Shown here piece after piece: positions 33,052 through 42,586 of a DNA stretch of 64,000 nucleotides (position 1 is its first letter; each line of letters opens with the position of its first letter). Under the pieces are notes generated by a model that saw only the letters and a program-made list of their open reading frames with translations, was not told the DNA's origin and did no database searches. The translations under genes and the position numbers were made by a program. The stretch spans positions 1-64,000 of the forward strand of contig DDTQ01000006.1 of the NCBI GenBank assembly GCA_002344125.1, in the 5' to 3' direction. This DNA is from Ignavibacteria bacterium UBA2360. Lineage in GTDB: Bacteria; Bacteroidota; Ignavibacteria; Tepidaquicellales; OLB5.

Positions 33052-34992
33052 ATGATTAAAACAGTAATAGCAGCATTATTGATCACAGTCATGCAAATCT
33101 CTGCTCAATGGGTATCAATACCTTCTCCAACAAGCGCAGATCTTAAACGAATACATTTCGTTAATTCCCAGACCGGTTATATGATAAACCAATTCTGGAT
33201 GTTGAGCGCTATAATATATAAAACAACAAATTCAGGTTTAACATGGGATTCAACTTCCATTCCTGATCCCGCAAATGATATATTCTTCATAAATGAAACC
33301 ACGGGCTGGATAGCCGGAGGCTCTGCAACGGTTATCGCGCCGGCAAATGTGTGGAAAACGACTAATGGCGGGGCCTTATGGCTCTCAGCGGAATTGATCG
33401 ATTCAATAAACTGCAATTCAGTTTATTTTGCAGATGCCTTAACAGGCTTTGTTACTGCTAACGGTAGTAACGGTATCCCGCACATTTTCAAAAGTACAGA
33501 TGGAGGAGTACTATGGAACGAGGTGACAGGGGTTCTGGATGAATGTAATTTTATTCATTCGGTTTATTTTACTGATGTGAACACCGGGTGGTTTACAGCA
33601 AAGCAAGGAACAGGTAATCAAAACAAAAACGTAATTTTCAGGACCACAAATAGCGGAGTTGACTGGGTAAAATATGACTTCCCGGGTTTCTTTGGCAGCC
33701 ACGTTGCCAGCCTTCATAATATTCAGTTTTTGGATCCCAATACGGGATATGTTGGAGGGTACGTTAACGTATGGTATAAAGGCGGTGTGCCCTTTCCGAA
33801 ATTTTTAAGCACTACGAACGGCGGTGCTAACTGGATTGATCTGGAAATTCCCGATATACCGCCATATATGCATTATATCTATGCTATCCAGTTCATTAAT
33901 ATTGATACCGGATGGATTGCAGGTAACCGCGGTAATATACTGAGAACAACAAACAGAGGGTTGAACTGGGAACTGCAGCACTCCGGTTTGCCAACAAATG
34001 TTACCCTTTATGATTTGAATTACAGCGAAGGCAACTTATGGGCTTCGGGAAGGTACGGGAATATTTTAAAAACAACTAACGGCGGTGTAACTACGGATGT
34101 AACAATTACAGGAACTGTTAAATACAGCGATAGCGGTTTACCGGTTAATAAAGGTTATGTGAAAGCGATAAAACACTCTAAAACCGGCGGTGATTTGGTT
34201 GTGTTGGATTCAGTCAGAATCCAGTCCAACGGAACCTATAATCTCACCCGGGTTCCCAGGGATACAATAGATCTAATGGCTTTTGATGATGATGAATTGA
34301 TGTACAGCACTTCATTTGTGCCGACATACTATCCTTCCACTATCTTTTGGGAAGATGCTGAACATATTTATACAGATTCAAATCTCACAAACATTAATAT
34401 CAGTGTATTCAGAGTGACCAACAATTTACAGAGCAATATCAGTGTTCTTGGTGGTGTATATATAAATACAGCCAATTCTATCCTCAACGGCATTGATGAC
34501 GCCATACTTTACGCCAGAACCGGAAATACATACTTAAGTTTTGATATAACCGGAACATCCGGTAATTATGAAATAAAAATGATGCCTCCCGGGCAGTATG
34601 AGATAATCTGCAGCAGGATGGGTTATGAATCAAAATCCAGATTCGTCACTGTGGTTGATAACAATCTTACTGAGATCAATTTCTTTTATGGAGATCTTAC
34701 TACCGTTGCAGGCAACGAAGAAATACCATCTGCATTTTCGCTATCACAGAATTATCCCAACCCGTTTAACCCGAAAACTAAAATCAAGTTTTCGCTCCCT
34801 GCAAGATCACTTACAAAGCTTGCGATATTTGATTTGCTGGGGAAAGAAGTTGCGAATCTGGTGAACAGAGATTTGAATGCCGGCTATTACGAGTTTGAAC
34901 TGGATGCCTCCAGCCTGAGCAGCGGTTTGTATTTCTACAGGCTCTCCGCGGGTGAATATACTGAAACAAAGAAAATGGTAGTGATAAAGTAA
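33052..34992 (+). CDS. T9SS-exported YCF48-repeat protein (module 2)
   Basis: A 646-aa exported protein with the same architecture as 6874: signal peptide about 1-19 (ends QISAQ), YCF48/BNR-like repeats about 22-345 ('FVNSQTGYMI', 'TTNSGLTWDS', repeated 'NTGWFTA', 'ILRTTNRGLNWE'), a segment starting GTVKYSDSGLPVNKGYVKAI (about 360-460), a second beta domain with DDAILYARTGNTYLSF, and a T9SS sorting domain (NYPNPFNPKT to KKMVVIK). It follows regulator 2 by 21 nt. The repeats should form a beta-propeller at the cell surface. YCF48-like repeats occur in photosystem II assembly factors, but no such role is expected here. Confidence 0.88.
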   Translation: MIKTVIAALLITVMQISAQWVSIPSPTSADLKRIHFVNSQTGYMINQFWMLSAIIYKTTNSGLTWDSTSIPDPANDIFFINETTGWIAGGSATVIAPANVWKTTNGGALWLSAELIDSINCNSVYFADALTGFVTANGSNGIPHIFKSTDGGVLWNEVTGVLDECNFIHSVYFTDVNTGWFTAKQGTGNQNKNVIFRTTNSGVDWVKYDFPGFFGSHVASLHNIQFLDPNTGYVGGYVNVWYKGGVPFPKFLSTTNGGANWIDLEIPDIPPYMHYIYAIQFINIDTGWIAGNRGNILRTTNRGLNWELQHSGLPTNVTLYDLNYSEGNLWASGRYGNILKTTNGGVTTDVTITGTVKYSDSGLPVNKGYVKAIKHSKTGGDLVVLDSVRIQSNGTYNLTRVPRDTIDLMAFDDDELMYSTSFVPTYYPSTIFWEDAEHIYTDSNLTNINISVFRVTNNLQSNISVLGGVYINTANSILNGIDDAILYARTGNTYLSFDITGTSGNYEIKMMPPGQYEIICSRMGYESKSRFVTVVDNNLTEINFFYGDLTTVAGNEEIPSAFSLSQNYPNPFNPKTKIKFSLPARSLTKLAIFDLLGKEVANLVNRDLNAGYYEFELDASSLSSGLYFYRLSAGEYTETKKMVVIK

Positions 34993-35050
34993 GGAACTTA
35001 ATAATCATAATTTGCTTTTTATTATTATAAACAATTAACTATATTTGAAC

Positions 35051-35151
35051 TGTAGGGGTGCTGCTCCATAGAGCGGCTGAGATCAAACCCTTGTCATGCT
35101 GTAATCAAGCATGACTGAAACCTGATCCGGGTAATGCCGGCGTAGGAAAAC
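35051..35151 (+). ncRNA. TPP riboswitch (THI element)
   Basis: The conserved thi-box landmarks occur in order: GGGGTGC (35055-35061), CTGAGA (35077-35082), AAACCCTT, a variable P3a hairpin GTCATGCT/AGCATGAC, and ACCTGATCCGGGTAATGC followed by CGGCGTAGGAA. Thiamine pyrophosphate binding should reduce expression of the downstream thi genes. The aptamer is followed by a terminator at 35160, the likely expression platform. Confidence 0.95.
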
Positions 35152-35159
35152 AGAATAAA

Positions 35160-35222
35160 ACCGTTTATCCTGTATCTTTTTTCCTGCACCGGAAACGAGA
35201 AGTAAGGTAAACGGTCTTTTTT
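35160..35222 (+). terminator. Rho-independent terminator, likely riboswitch expression platform
   Basis: ACCGTTTA (35160-35167) pairs with TAAACGGT (35208-35215) and is followed by CTTTTTTA. It lies 9 nt after the aptamer. This is the arrangement of a TPP-induced transcription terminator. A competing antiterminator was not worked out. Confidence 0.75.
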
Positions 35223-35270
35223 ATTTATGGTAGATTGATCAAAGAACCTGGAATATCAAAAACAAAGCCG

Positions 35271-35345
35271 GAATTCCCCTCTTGAGAGGTCGCAGAACTG
35301 GTCCTGACAGTGGTGAATTCCCCGAAGGGGAAGACGGGGTGTGTA
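35271..35345. repeat. REP-like interspersed repeat
   Basis: Contains the palindrome CCTCTTGAGAGG (35278-35289), GCAGAACTGG..TGACAGTGG and hairpin TTCCCC-GAA-GGGGAA (35318-35332), ending GGGGTGTG. The element at 62745-62852 shows the same order (CCCTCT, GAGAACTGC, ACAGTCAGGTGG, GGGGTGTG). It lies between the riboswitch terminator and thiC. Confidence 0.6.
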
Positions 35346-35391
35346 ATGATGATTTCATTTACAAACTTTGTGGTGTCATGCTTTCATTTAA

Positions 35392-37464
<2,073 letters not shown>

Positions 37465-37473
37465 AGTTTAAAT

Positions 37474-37493
37474 TTCCCCGCGCAGGCGGGGAA
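37474..37493 (+). repeat. Stem-loop after thiC
   Basis: TTCCCCGC (37474-37481) and GCGGGGAA (37486-37493) around a GCAG loop. No U-tract follows, so it may protect the 3' end of the thiC message or be a REP unit rather than a terminator. Confidence 0.5.
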
Positions 37494-37546
37494 CTCCGGC
37501 AAGATGTATGCTGTAATTTTATAACAAATCGAAATATTTTTTGACG

Positions 37547-38014
37547 GTGAATATCAAATACAAACTGTTTTGTGTCATTGCGGCTGTAATGTTCATACAT
37601 GGCACAGTACTGCTTTCACAGGAATTGCCTAAAGGGGCAATTCAGGTTTTCCCTGAATCCATTCAGTGGGTCAATGCGCCGACATCGCTTCCACCGGGGG
37701 CAATGATAAGTGTACTCGAAGGTAACCCGCAGCAGGAAGGAATTTTCACTATGCGTGTAAAATTCCCGCCGTTTTACCTCTTGCCTGCGCATACTCATCC
37801 TAAGGATGAACGGGTAACAGTACTTGAAGGCGCTGTATTTGTTGGCTTCGGTAATGCAATTGATACAGCTAACGCACAGAAGTTTACTGTTGGTTCGTAT
37901 TATCTGAATCCCGTTAACGAAGCGCATTTTGTGTTTACTGGTGAAGAAGGTGTTATATTTCAGGTTACTGGTTTGGGTCCCTGGGGACTTGTTTATATAG
38001 ATGAAACGAAATGA
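37547..38014 (+). CDS. Exported cupin-domain protein
   Basis: A ~155-aa protein with a signal peptide (NIKYKLFCVIAAVMFIHG) and a single cupin_2 barrel (about 40-150): PPFYLLPAHTHPKDERVTVLEG supplies the first metal-binding motif (H-x-H..E), and 'PVNEAHFVFTGEEG' the second. It should be a small periplasmic metal-binding protein. I chose GTG 37547; a TTG at 37541 would add two residues. It lies inside the thiamine locus, but no cupin is known to be needed for thiamine synthesis. The next gene overlaps its stop by 4 nt (ATGA). Confidence 0.8.
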   Translation: MNIKYKLFCVIAAVMFIHGTVLLSQELPKGAIQVFPESIQWVNAPTSLPPGAMISVLEGNPQQEGIFTMRVKFPPFYLLPAHTHPKDERVTVLEGAVFVGFGNAIDTANAQKFTVGSYYLNPVNEAHFVFTGEEGVIFQVTGLGPWGLVYIDETK

Positions 38015-38580
38015 TTAAATATAAAACTATAATAGTATTTTTTTTACTTCTGGTAATTGTTGAAATTTCTTCCCAAGAAGATTCATTGCATACCGCTGTT
38101 GTTTATGGGAATGATAATTCATTTGCTGTAAAAGCACCAAAAGGATGGGTTCTGGATACTAAAAGTGGTTTATCCAGTGGATTATACGCCGTATTTTTTC
38201 CAGAGGGCAGCAGTTGGGCTAAAGCAATTTCTGTTATGTATTGCAATACAGCTTCCAAGAAAGCAAAGGGAAACGAAACAATTGATGAAGTTATAAAATA
38301 TGATATTGATCGTTTTAAAAAAGAACAGGATGCTTTTGTTTATGATGGTGAGAATATTGTAACTTCAGATAATAAAACGGCAATAATAAAGAACTTTTAC
38401 GACAACAAGAATAAGAACTATGAAAGCGTTGGATATATTGATGAAGAGAATGTAGTTGTATTCCTTGTCCTTTCAAGCAGAGAGAAAAGCGATTATGAGA
38501 ATTCTTTAAAATCGTTCTACGAGTTGGTAAGATCATATTATTATCTCACTGATAATTTTAAGATTGAAGAAAAGAAATAA
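38011..38580 (+). CDS. Exported hypothetical protein, 189 aa
   Basis: A 189-aa protein with signal peptide (about 1-22, MIKYKTIIVFFLLLVIVEIS). The mature part has one compact alpha/beta region (SFAVKAPKGWVLDT, 'FFPEGSSWAKAISVMYCNT', 'DKNKNYESVGYID'-like) reminiscent of PsbP/DcrB-type folds in pattern, but I do not recognise a family firmly. It starts within the stop of the cupin gene, so the two are co-translated and probably work together outside the cytoplasm. Confidence 0.7.
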   Translation: MIKYKTIIVFFLLLVIVEISSQEDSLHTAVVYGNDNSFAVKAPKGWVLDTKSGLSSGLYAVFFPEGSSWAKAISVMYCNTASKKAKGNETIDEVIKYDIDRFKKEQDAFVYDGENIVTSDNKTAIIKNFYDNKNKNYESVGYIDEENVVVFLVLSSREKSDYENSLKSFYELVRSYYYLTDNFKIEEKK

Positions 38581-38587
38581 TTATCGG

Positions 38588-38607
38588 ATTCCCGCTTTCG
38601 CGGGAAT
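38588..38607. repeat. GGATTCCCGC-type stem-loop before thiO
   Basis: ATTCCCGC (38588-38595) and GCGGGAAT (38600-38607) with loop TTTC, 6 nt before the thiO start. This GATTCCCGCTTTCGCGGGAATGA unit looks like the short palindromes common in bacterial intergenic repeats. It could also moderate translation of thiO. Confidence 0.55.
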
Positions 38608-38613
38608 GAACAC

Positions 38614-39735
38614 ATGAACAATACAATTATCATTGGCGGCGGAATAATCGGTCTCTCTTTAGGCTGGCAGCTTGCCAAAAAAGGAATTGATGTAGAAATA
38701 CTTGAGCGCAATAACGCAGGCAGAAGCGCCAGCCGGGCTGCTGCCGGTATGCTTGCTCCGCAAGCGGAAATGGGATTCGAAGATATTGATCTGTTCTATC
38801 TTTGCCGTAAAAGTCTGGATATGTACCCGCGCTTTGTGGAAGAATTATACACTGATAGCGGTATAAAAGTTGAGCTTGAAAGAACCGGATGTATTTTGCC
38901 CGGCTTCGATAGGGATGACGCGGAGCGTCTCCGCCGGCTCTATGATTTCCGCGAAAAAATTGGTATGCCCGTTGTTTGGCTTACGGGAAGCGAAGCCCGT
39001 GAGATAGAACCCTTCCTTTCACCGCGATGTACCGGGGCTATATGGATAGATGACGATGCCCAGATAAATAACCGCCTTATGCTCGATGCGCTAAAGATCG
39101 CATTTGCAAAATGCGGTGGAAAGCTGTACGAAGAACATAATGTTGAACATATAAACATTTCAAACGGAAAAGTTACAGGAATCAGAGTTCACAGTACGGA
39201 ATTGAAATTTGATAATGTTGTTGTCGCAGGCGGCGCATGGTCAAAACAAATTCCCGGTTTGCCTGAAAATCTCATGCCGCCGGTCAGACCCGTTAAAGGG
39301 CAGATAATAAATCTTAAGCTTAACGATTCCTGCCGCGTTACAAAGGTTGTCAGAGCACCGGATGTGTATTTGCTGCCTAAGAGCGATGGCAGACTGATCC
39401 TCGGCGCAAGCGTGGAAGAACAGGGCTTCGATACTGAACCCACTGCCGGAGAGATTTTTCGCCTGCTTGAAAGAGGGTGGGAAGCCGTGCCTTCGATCTA
39501 TGATCTGCCGATTGAATCGATTGATGTGGGTCTCAGGCCCGGCAGCCGTGATCATATGCCGATAGTGGGTGATTCTGAAATTGAAGGGTTATTCTTTGCT
39601 ACCGGGCATTACAGGAATGGCATACTGCTCACTCCGGTTACAGCATTTGAGCTCAGTGAGTGGATAGCAACAGGCAATCCTTCAGAAGCATTGAGGGGAT
39701 TTGGAATATCAAGATTTTACAAAGAAACAGTCTGA
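38614..39735 (+). CDS. thiO: Glycine oxidase ThiO
   Basis: A 373-aa FAD enzyme that oxidises glycine to the imine used for the thiazole ring, needing oxygen. The dinucleotide-binding motif is at the N-terminus (IIIGGGIIGLSLGWQLAKKG), followed by AGRSASRAAAGMLAPQAEM typical of ThiO, 'RPVKGQIINL' and the C-terminal 'GLRPGSRDHMPIVGDS' and 'TGHYRNGILLTPVT'. Use of ThiO rather than the radical enzyme ThiH implies an aerobic or microaerobic route. thiS follows 8 nt after its stop. Confidence 0.93.
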   Translation: MNNTIIIGGGIIGLSLGWQLAKKGIDVEILERNNAGRSASRAAAGMLAPQAEMGFEDIDLFYLCRKSLDMYPRFVEELYTDSGIKVELERTGCILPGFDRDDAERLRRLYDFREKIGMPVVWLTGSEAREIEPFLSPRCTGAIWIDDDAQINNRLMLDALKIAFAKCGGKLYEEHNVEHINISNGKVTGIRVHSTELKFDNVVVAGGAWSKQIPGLPENLMPPVRPVKGQIINLKLNDSCRVTKVVRAPDVYLLPKSDGRLILGASVEEQGFDTEPTAGEIFRLLERGWEAVPSIYDLPIESIDVGLRPGSRDHMPIVGDSEIEGLFFATGHYRNGILLTPVTAFELSEWIATGNPSEALRGFGISRFYKETV

Positions 39736-39743
39736 AGTTTACT

Positions 39744-39950
39744 ATGAATATCAAAATAAACGGTGAAGTACTTGAGCTCAATGAAAAAACAAATCTGAGC
39801 GAGTTTGTTACTCACAGGCTGAACGGGAAAGAACCGCGCGGCATTGCTGTTGCATTGAATGATATGATCATTCCAAAAAGCAAATGGAATGAAACTATTC
39901 TCAGCGAAAATGATAATGTTGAGATTGTTCATGCTGTTCAGGGCGGATAA
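39744..39950 (+). CDS. thiS: Sulfur carrier protein ThiS
   Basis: A 68-aa ubiquitin-fold sulfur carrier ending in the obligatory Gly-Gly (VQGG). The ATG at 39744 gives MNIKINGEVLEL, the usual ThiS start. A longer open frame runs through the end of thiO in this phase, but that part is out-of-frame readthrough. ThiS is adenylated by ThiF and carries sulfide to ThiG. No thiF is present in the window, so an unlinked ThiF/MoeB must serve. Confidence 0.93.
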   Translation: MNIKINGEVLELNEKTNLSEFVTHRLNGKEPRGIAVALNDMIIPKSKWNETILSENDNVEIVHAVQGG

Positions 39951-40077
39951 CGAGAAGCGAAATGCCTTCGAATTTGGCATAATAGTTTTTTTAGAAATTT
40001 GGAAGGTATTTTATAGTGTTAAAAGATGTTTAACTGCCACGTTCTTTAGGTCGTGGAAACGGTTCAAAAAAAAATAT

Positions 40078-40111
40078 GGGCTTTCTCCAAAGGAGTGCCT
40101 TCGGCAAGCCC
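40078..40111 (+). promoter_or_regulatory. Three-way-junction-like RNA structure upstream of thiG
   Basis: GGGCT (40078-40082)/AGCCC (40107-40111) encloses two small hairpins, CTCC-AAA-GGAG (40085-40095) and TGCC-TTC-GGCA (40096-40106). It lies 23 nt before thiG in a 183-nt gap (39951-40133) that also holds AATGCC/GGCAT near 39970. There is no U-tract and no open frame. It may be an RNA-level processing or regulatory site, or a repeat remnant. Confidence 0.4.
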
Positions 40112-40133
40112 CTGATTAGAAATATAAATACAC

Positions 40134-40910
40134 ATGAGTAACTTAACAATAGCAGGAAGAGAATTTAAATCCAGATTAATTGTAGGAACATCAAGGTATC
40201 CTGATCCGCATACAATGCTTCAGTCACTCGAAGCAAGCGGAACGGATTTTGTTACAGTTTCAATCCGCAGGCTTAACTTAAAAAGCGCAGACGGTCAGGA
40301 AAGTATCATGAATATGATAGACCGTAATAAATACTGGATATTGCCTAATACAGCCGGGTGTTTTACGGCAAAGGAAGCAGTTCTAACCGCGCAGCTTGCG
40401 CGCGAAGCGCTTGAAACTAATTGGGTTAAATTGGAAGTAATTGGGGATGATGAAACCTTGTTTCCTGATGTTACTGAATTACTTAAAGCAGCTGAGCAGC
40501 TTTTAAGAGATGATTTTATTGTATTACCATATTGTAACGATGACCCCATTACATGCCGTAAACTTGCTGATATGGGCTGTGCGGCAGTTATGCCGCTTGG
40601 CGCGCCTATTGGCAGCGGCATGGGAATACGCAATCCCTATAATATCCAGATAATTCGTGACCTGATCGATATCCCTGTAATTGTGGATGCCGGCGTTGGC
40701 ACTGCCAGCGATGCGGCCCTGGCTATGGAGCTTGGCGTTGATGGTATCCTGATGAATACCGCTATTGCAGGCGCTGAGCACCCTGTAAAAATGGCTGAAG
40801 CTATGAAACTTGCTATTCAGGCAGGAAGATTGGCTTATAAATCCGGCAGAATCCCGAAGCGGCTTTACGCAAATGCTTCAAGCCCTGTTGAAGGATTAAT
40901 AAATTCATGA
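40134..40910 (+). CDS. thiG: Thiazole synthase ThiG
   Basis: A 258-aa TIM-barrel enzyme that joins deoxyxylulose phosphate, the glycine imine and ThiS-borne sulfur into the thiazole. The Schiff-base lysine lies in WVKLEVIGD (about residue 99). Other family blocks: [16 protein letters not shown], '[14 protein letters not shown]', '[16 protein letters not shown]', '[20 protein letters not shown]' and 'LMNTAIAGA'. Length is normal. It forms the complete thiazole set here with thiO and thiS. Confidence 0.96.
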   Translation: MSNLTIAGREFKSRLIVGTSRYPDPHTMLQSLEASGTDFVTVSIRRLNLKSADGQESIMNMIDRNKYWILPNTAGCFTAKEAVLTAQLAREALETNWVKLEVIGDDETLFPDVTELLKAAEQLLRDDFIVLPYCNDDPITCRKLADMGCAAVMPLGAPIGSGMGIRNPYNIQIIRDLIDIPVIVDAGVGTASDAALAMELGVDGILMNTAIAGAEHPVKMAEAMKLAIQAGRLAYKSGRIPKRLYANASSPVEGLINS

Positions 40911-40930
40911 ATAATTAAACAGCAATCAAA

Positions 40931-41254
40931 ATGAAAAAAGTACTTTACGCGTTCTTGATAATTTTATTTTCGGCTGCAATAACATATTCAAACACTTTGG
41001 ATGGTGACTACATGCTGGGGGATATCAAAGTCACTTTCTCCCATGATGAGGAGCATTACTACGTAACCTATTCAACTGATGGCGTTAAGCGAATTCTGCA
41101 GTACGAAGAAAATACTCCCGCCAACGATCAGATTTGGGTCGAGTGGCAAAACGCAAAACAAACCGGTACGTTTGTTTTGAAAACCGACTACTCAAGCGGT
41201 ATTTATACCGATTACAGAACACAGCAGGAACAGTACGTAAAAAAAATTTATTGA
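40931..41254 (+). CDS. Small exported hypothetical protein, 107 aa
   Basis: A 107-aa protein with signal peptide (about 1-20, KKVLYAFLIILFSAAITYS) and a short beta-rich mature part (LDGDYMLGDIKVTFSHDEEH, 'YSSGIYTDYRTQQEQY'). No family recognised. It is inserted in the thi operon between thiG (20-nt gap) and tenI. An A8 run (41239-41246) lies near its 3' end. It is the third exported protein in this locus. Confidence 0.7.
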   Translation: MKKVLYAFLIILFSAAITYSNTLDGDYMLGDIKVTFSHDEEHYYVTYSTDGVKRILQYEENTPANDQIWVEWQNAKQTGTFVLKTDYSSGIYTDYRTQQEQYVKKIY

Positions 41255-41300
41255 TAACATCAAAACAACTTCCGGTTCAATCAAAAAATTAGGATTCAGG

Positions 41301-41903
41301 CTGCTTGTAATAACACCGGGCAAGCTATCCCGCAGTGAATTGCTGCGCAAAGCAGCTTCGCTTTCCAAATACGGGGTCGCAGCGATCCAGCTTCGCGAGA
41401 AGCAAATGCCGGCAGGCGAATTGCTTCGGTTAGCACTGGATATCAGGAAGAAAGTAAACCGTAAAGTAACGAAAATTATTGTCAATGATAGGATCGATAT
41501 CGCAATGCTTGCAGGCTTAAGCGGTGTTCATTCTGTTACTGATGGTATTTCTGCGGATTATATACGCAAATTCTGCAGAGGTATGATATCAGGTAAAAGT
41601 GTTCATTCATTAAAAGAAGCTTTGCATGCAGAAAAAGCCGGCTATGATTATGTTTTGTATGGACCCGTTTTCAGAACACCGGCAAAAGTGAAATACGGTA
41701 AGCCGCAGGGTCTGAGAAAATTGAATGAAGTATGCAGCAGGATAGAGATACCTGTAATTGCAGTAGGTGGAATAAATCCCGCCAGAGCGAAGAAATGCAT
41801 TGATGCGGGAGCACATGGCGTTGCGGCAATCCGTGACCTTTTTAATACAAGCAATATTAAGGCTAAGCTAAGTGAGTATAAAATCGCGTTGGGAGAATTA
41901 TAA
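41301..41903 (+). CDS. tenI: TenI-like thiazole tautomerase
   Basis: A TIM-barrel protein of the ThiE/TenI family. The middle matches TenI rather than ThiE: NDRIDIAMLAGLSGVHS lacks the ThiE HLGQ.D phosphate loop, and SGKSVHSLKEALHAEK then YDYVLYGPVFRT is typical TenI. TenI aromatises the thiazole made by ThiG. The conserved first strand (LLVITPGK) lies upstream of the first common start codon (TTG 41340) and has no in-frame ATG, GTG or TTG. I propose CTG 41301, preceded by AGGA at 41291-41294; ATT 41250 is another option. thiE begins 2 nt after its stop. Confidence 0.8.
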   Translation: MLVITPGKLSRSELLRKAASLSKYGVAAIQLREKQMPAGELLRLALDIRKKVNRKVTKIIVNDRIDIAMLAGLSGVHSVTDGISADYIRKFCRGMISGKSVHSLKEALHAEKAGYDYVLYGPVFRTPAKVKYGKPQGLRKLNEVCSRIEIPVIAVGGINPARAKKCIDAGAHGVAAIRDLFNTSNIKAKLSEYKIALGEL

Positions 41904-41905
41904 CA

Positions 41906-42586
41906 ATGAATAAGATCGGGAGATTATGTTTGATCACAGATACAGCGATACAAAAAAATTATTCTCATTTGCAGATTGCTAAGATGGCAGTTAAGGGAGG
42001 CGCGGATATTCTTCAGCTGCGTGATAAAACCCTGCCAACCGGTAAACTGATAGATATTTCCAAAAAAATTGCTGCGTTTTGCAGGGAACATAAAGTTTTG
42101 TTCATCGTTAATGATAGAGTGGATGTTGTTATGGCATCAGGAGCCGATGGTGTGCATTTGGGTAATGAAGATATCCCGGTAAAAGATGCCCGAGGGCTGC
42201 TTGGCAGCAGAAAAATTATCGGCGGTACGGCACATTCACTCAAAGAAGCTTTGCTTCGCCAAAATGAAGGGGCTGATTATGTCGGGTTTGGTCATATCTA
42301 CCCAACCAAATCAAAATTCAAACCCGAAAAAGCAAAGGGTACTAATATGCTTTCAGAAGTTGTGAAGAAAGTGAAGATACCTGTTATAGCTATCGGCGGA
42401 ATATCACTGAGTAATATTGATGATGTTGCAGGTACTAATGTACATGGAATTGCAGTAATTGGTTCAGTTTTAAGATCACCGGAACCGGTGAAGACTTTAA
42501 AGGAACTTAAAAAGAAAATAACCGGGTATAATTATGGCAGCGGCCAACAAATCAAAGAAGTGTGTGTTAACAATTGCCGGATCTGA
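41906..42586 (+). CDS. thiE: Thiamine-phosphate synthase ThiE
   Basis: A 226-aa enzyme that couples HMP-pyrophosphate with thiazole phosphate to thiamine phosphate. It keeps the ThiE active-site blocks: ADILQLRDK, 'IVNDRVDVVMASGADGVHLG', 'KIIGGTAHSLKEAL', 'ADYVGFGHIYPTKSK' and 'PVIAIGGI'. The C-terminal ~17 residues overlap the start of thiD by 53 nt in another frame, an unusually long overlap. It lies right behind the TenI paralogue, probably a tandem duplication that diverged. Confidence 0.93.
   Translation: MNKIGRLCLITDTAIQKNYSHLQIAKMAVKGGADILQLRDKTLPTGKLIDISKKIAAFCREHKVLFIVNDRVDVVMASGADGVHLGNEDIPVKDARGLLGSRKIIGGTAHSLKEALLRQNEGADYVGFGHIYPTKSKFKPEKAKGTNMLSEVVKKVKIPVIAIGGISLSNIDDVAGTNVHGIAVIGSVLRSPEPVKTLKELKKKITGYNYGSGQQIKEVCVNNCRI

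Noticed and set aside
39660..39743. N-terminal extension of the thiS frame into thiO
   Set aside because: The extra 28 codons overlap thiO out of frame; ThiS homology begins exactly at the ATG 39744.
40931..41903. Fusion of the 107-aa exported protein with TenI by slippage on the A8 run at 41239-41246
   Set aside because: A one-base shift would join the frames, but a signal-peptide protein fused to a cytoplasmic thiamine enzyme makes little sense; a rare start codon is simpler.
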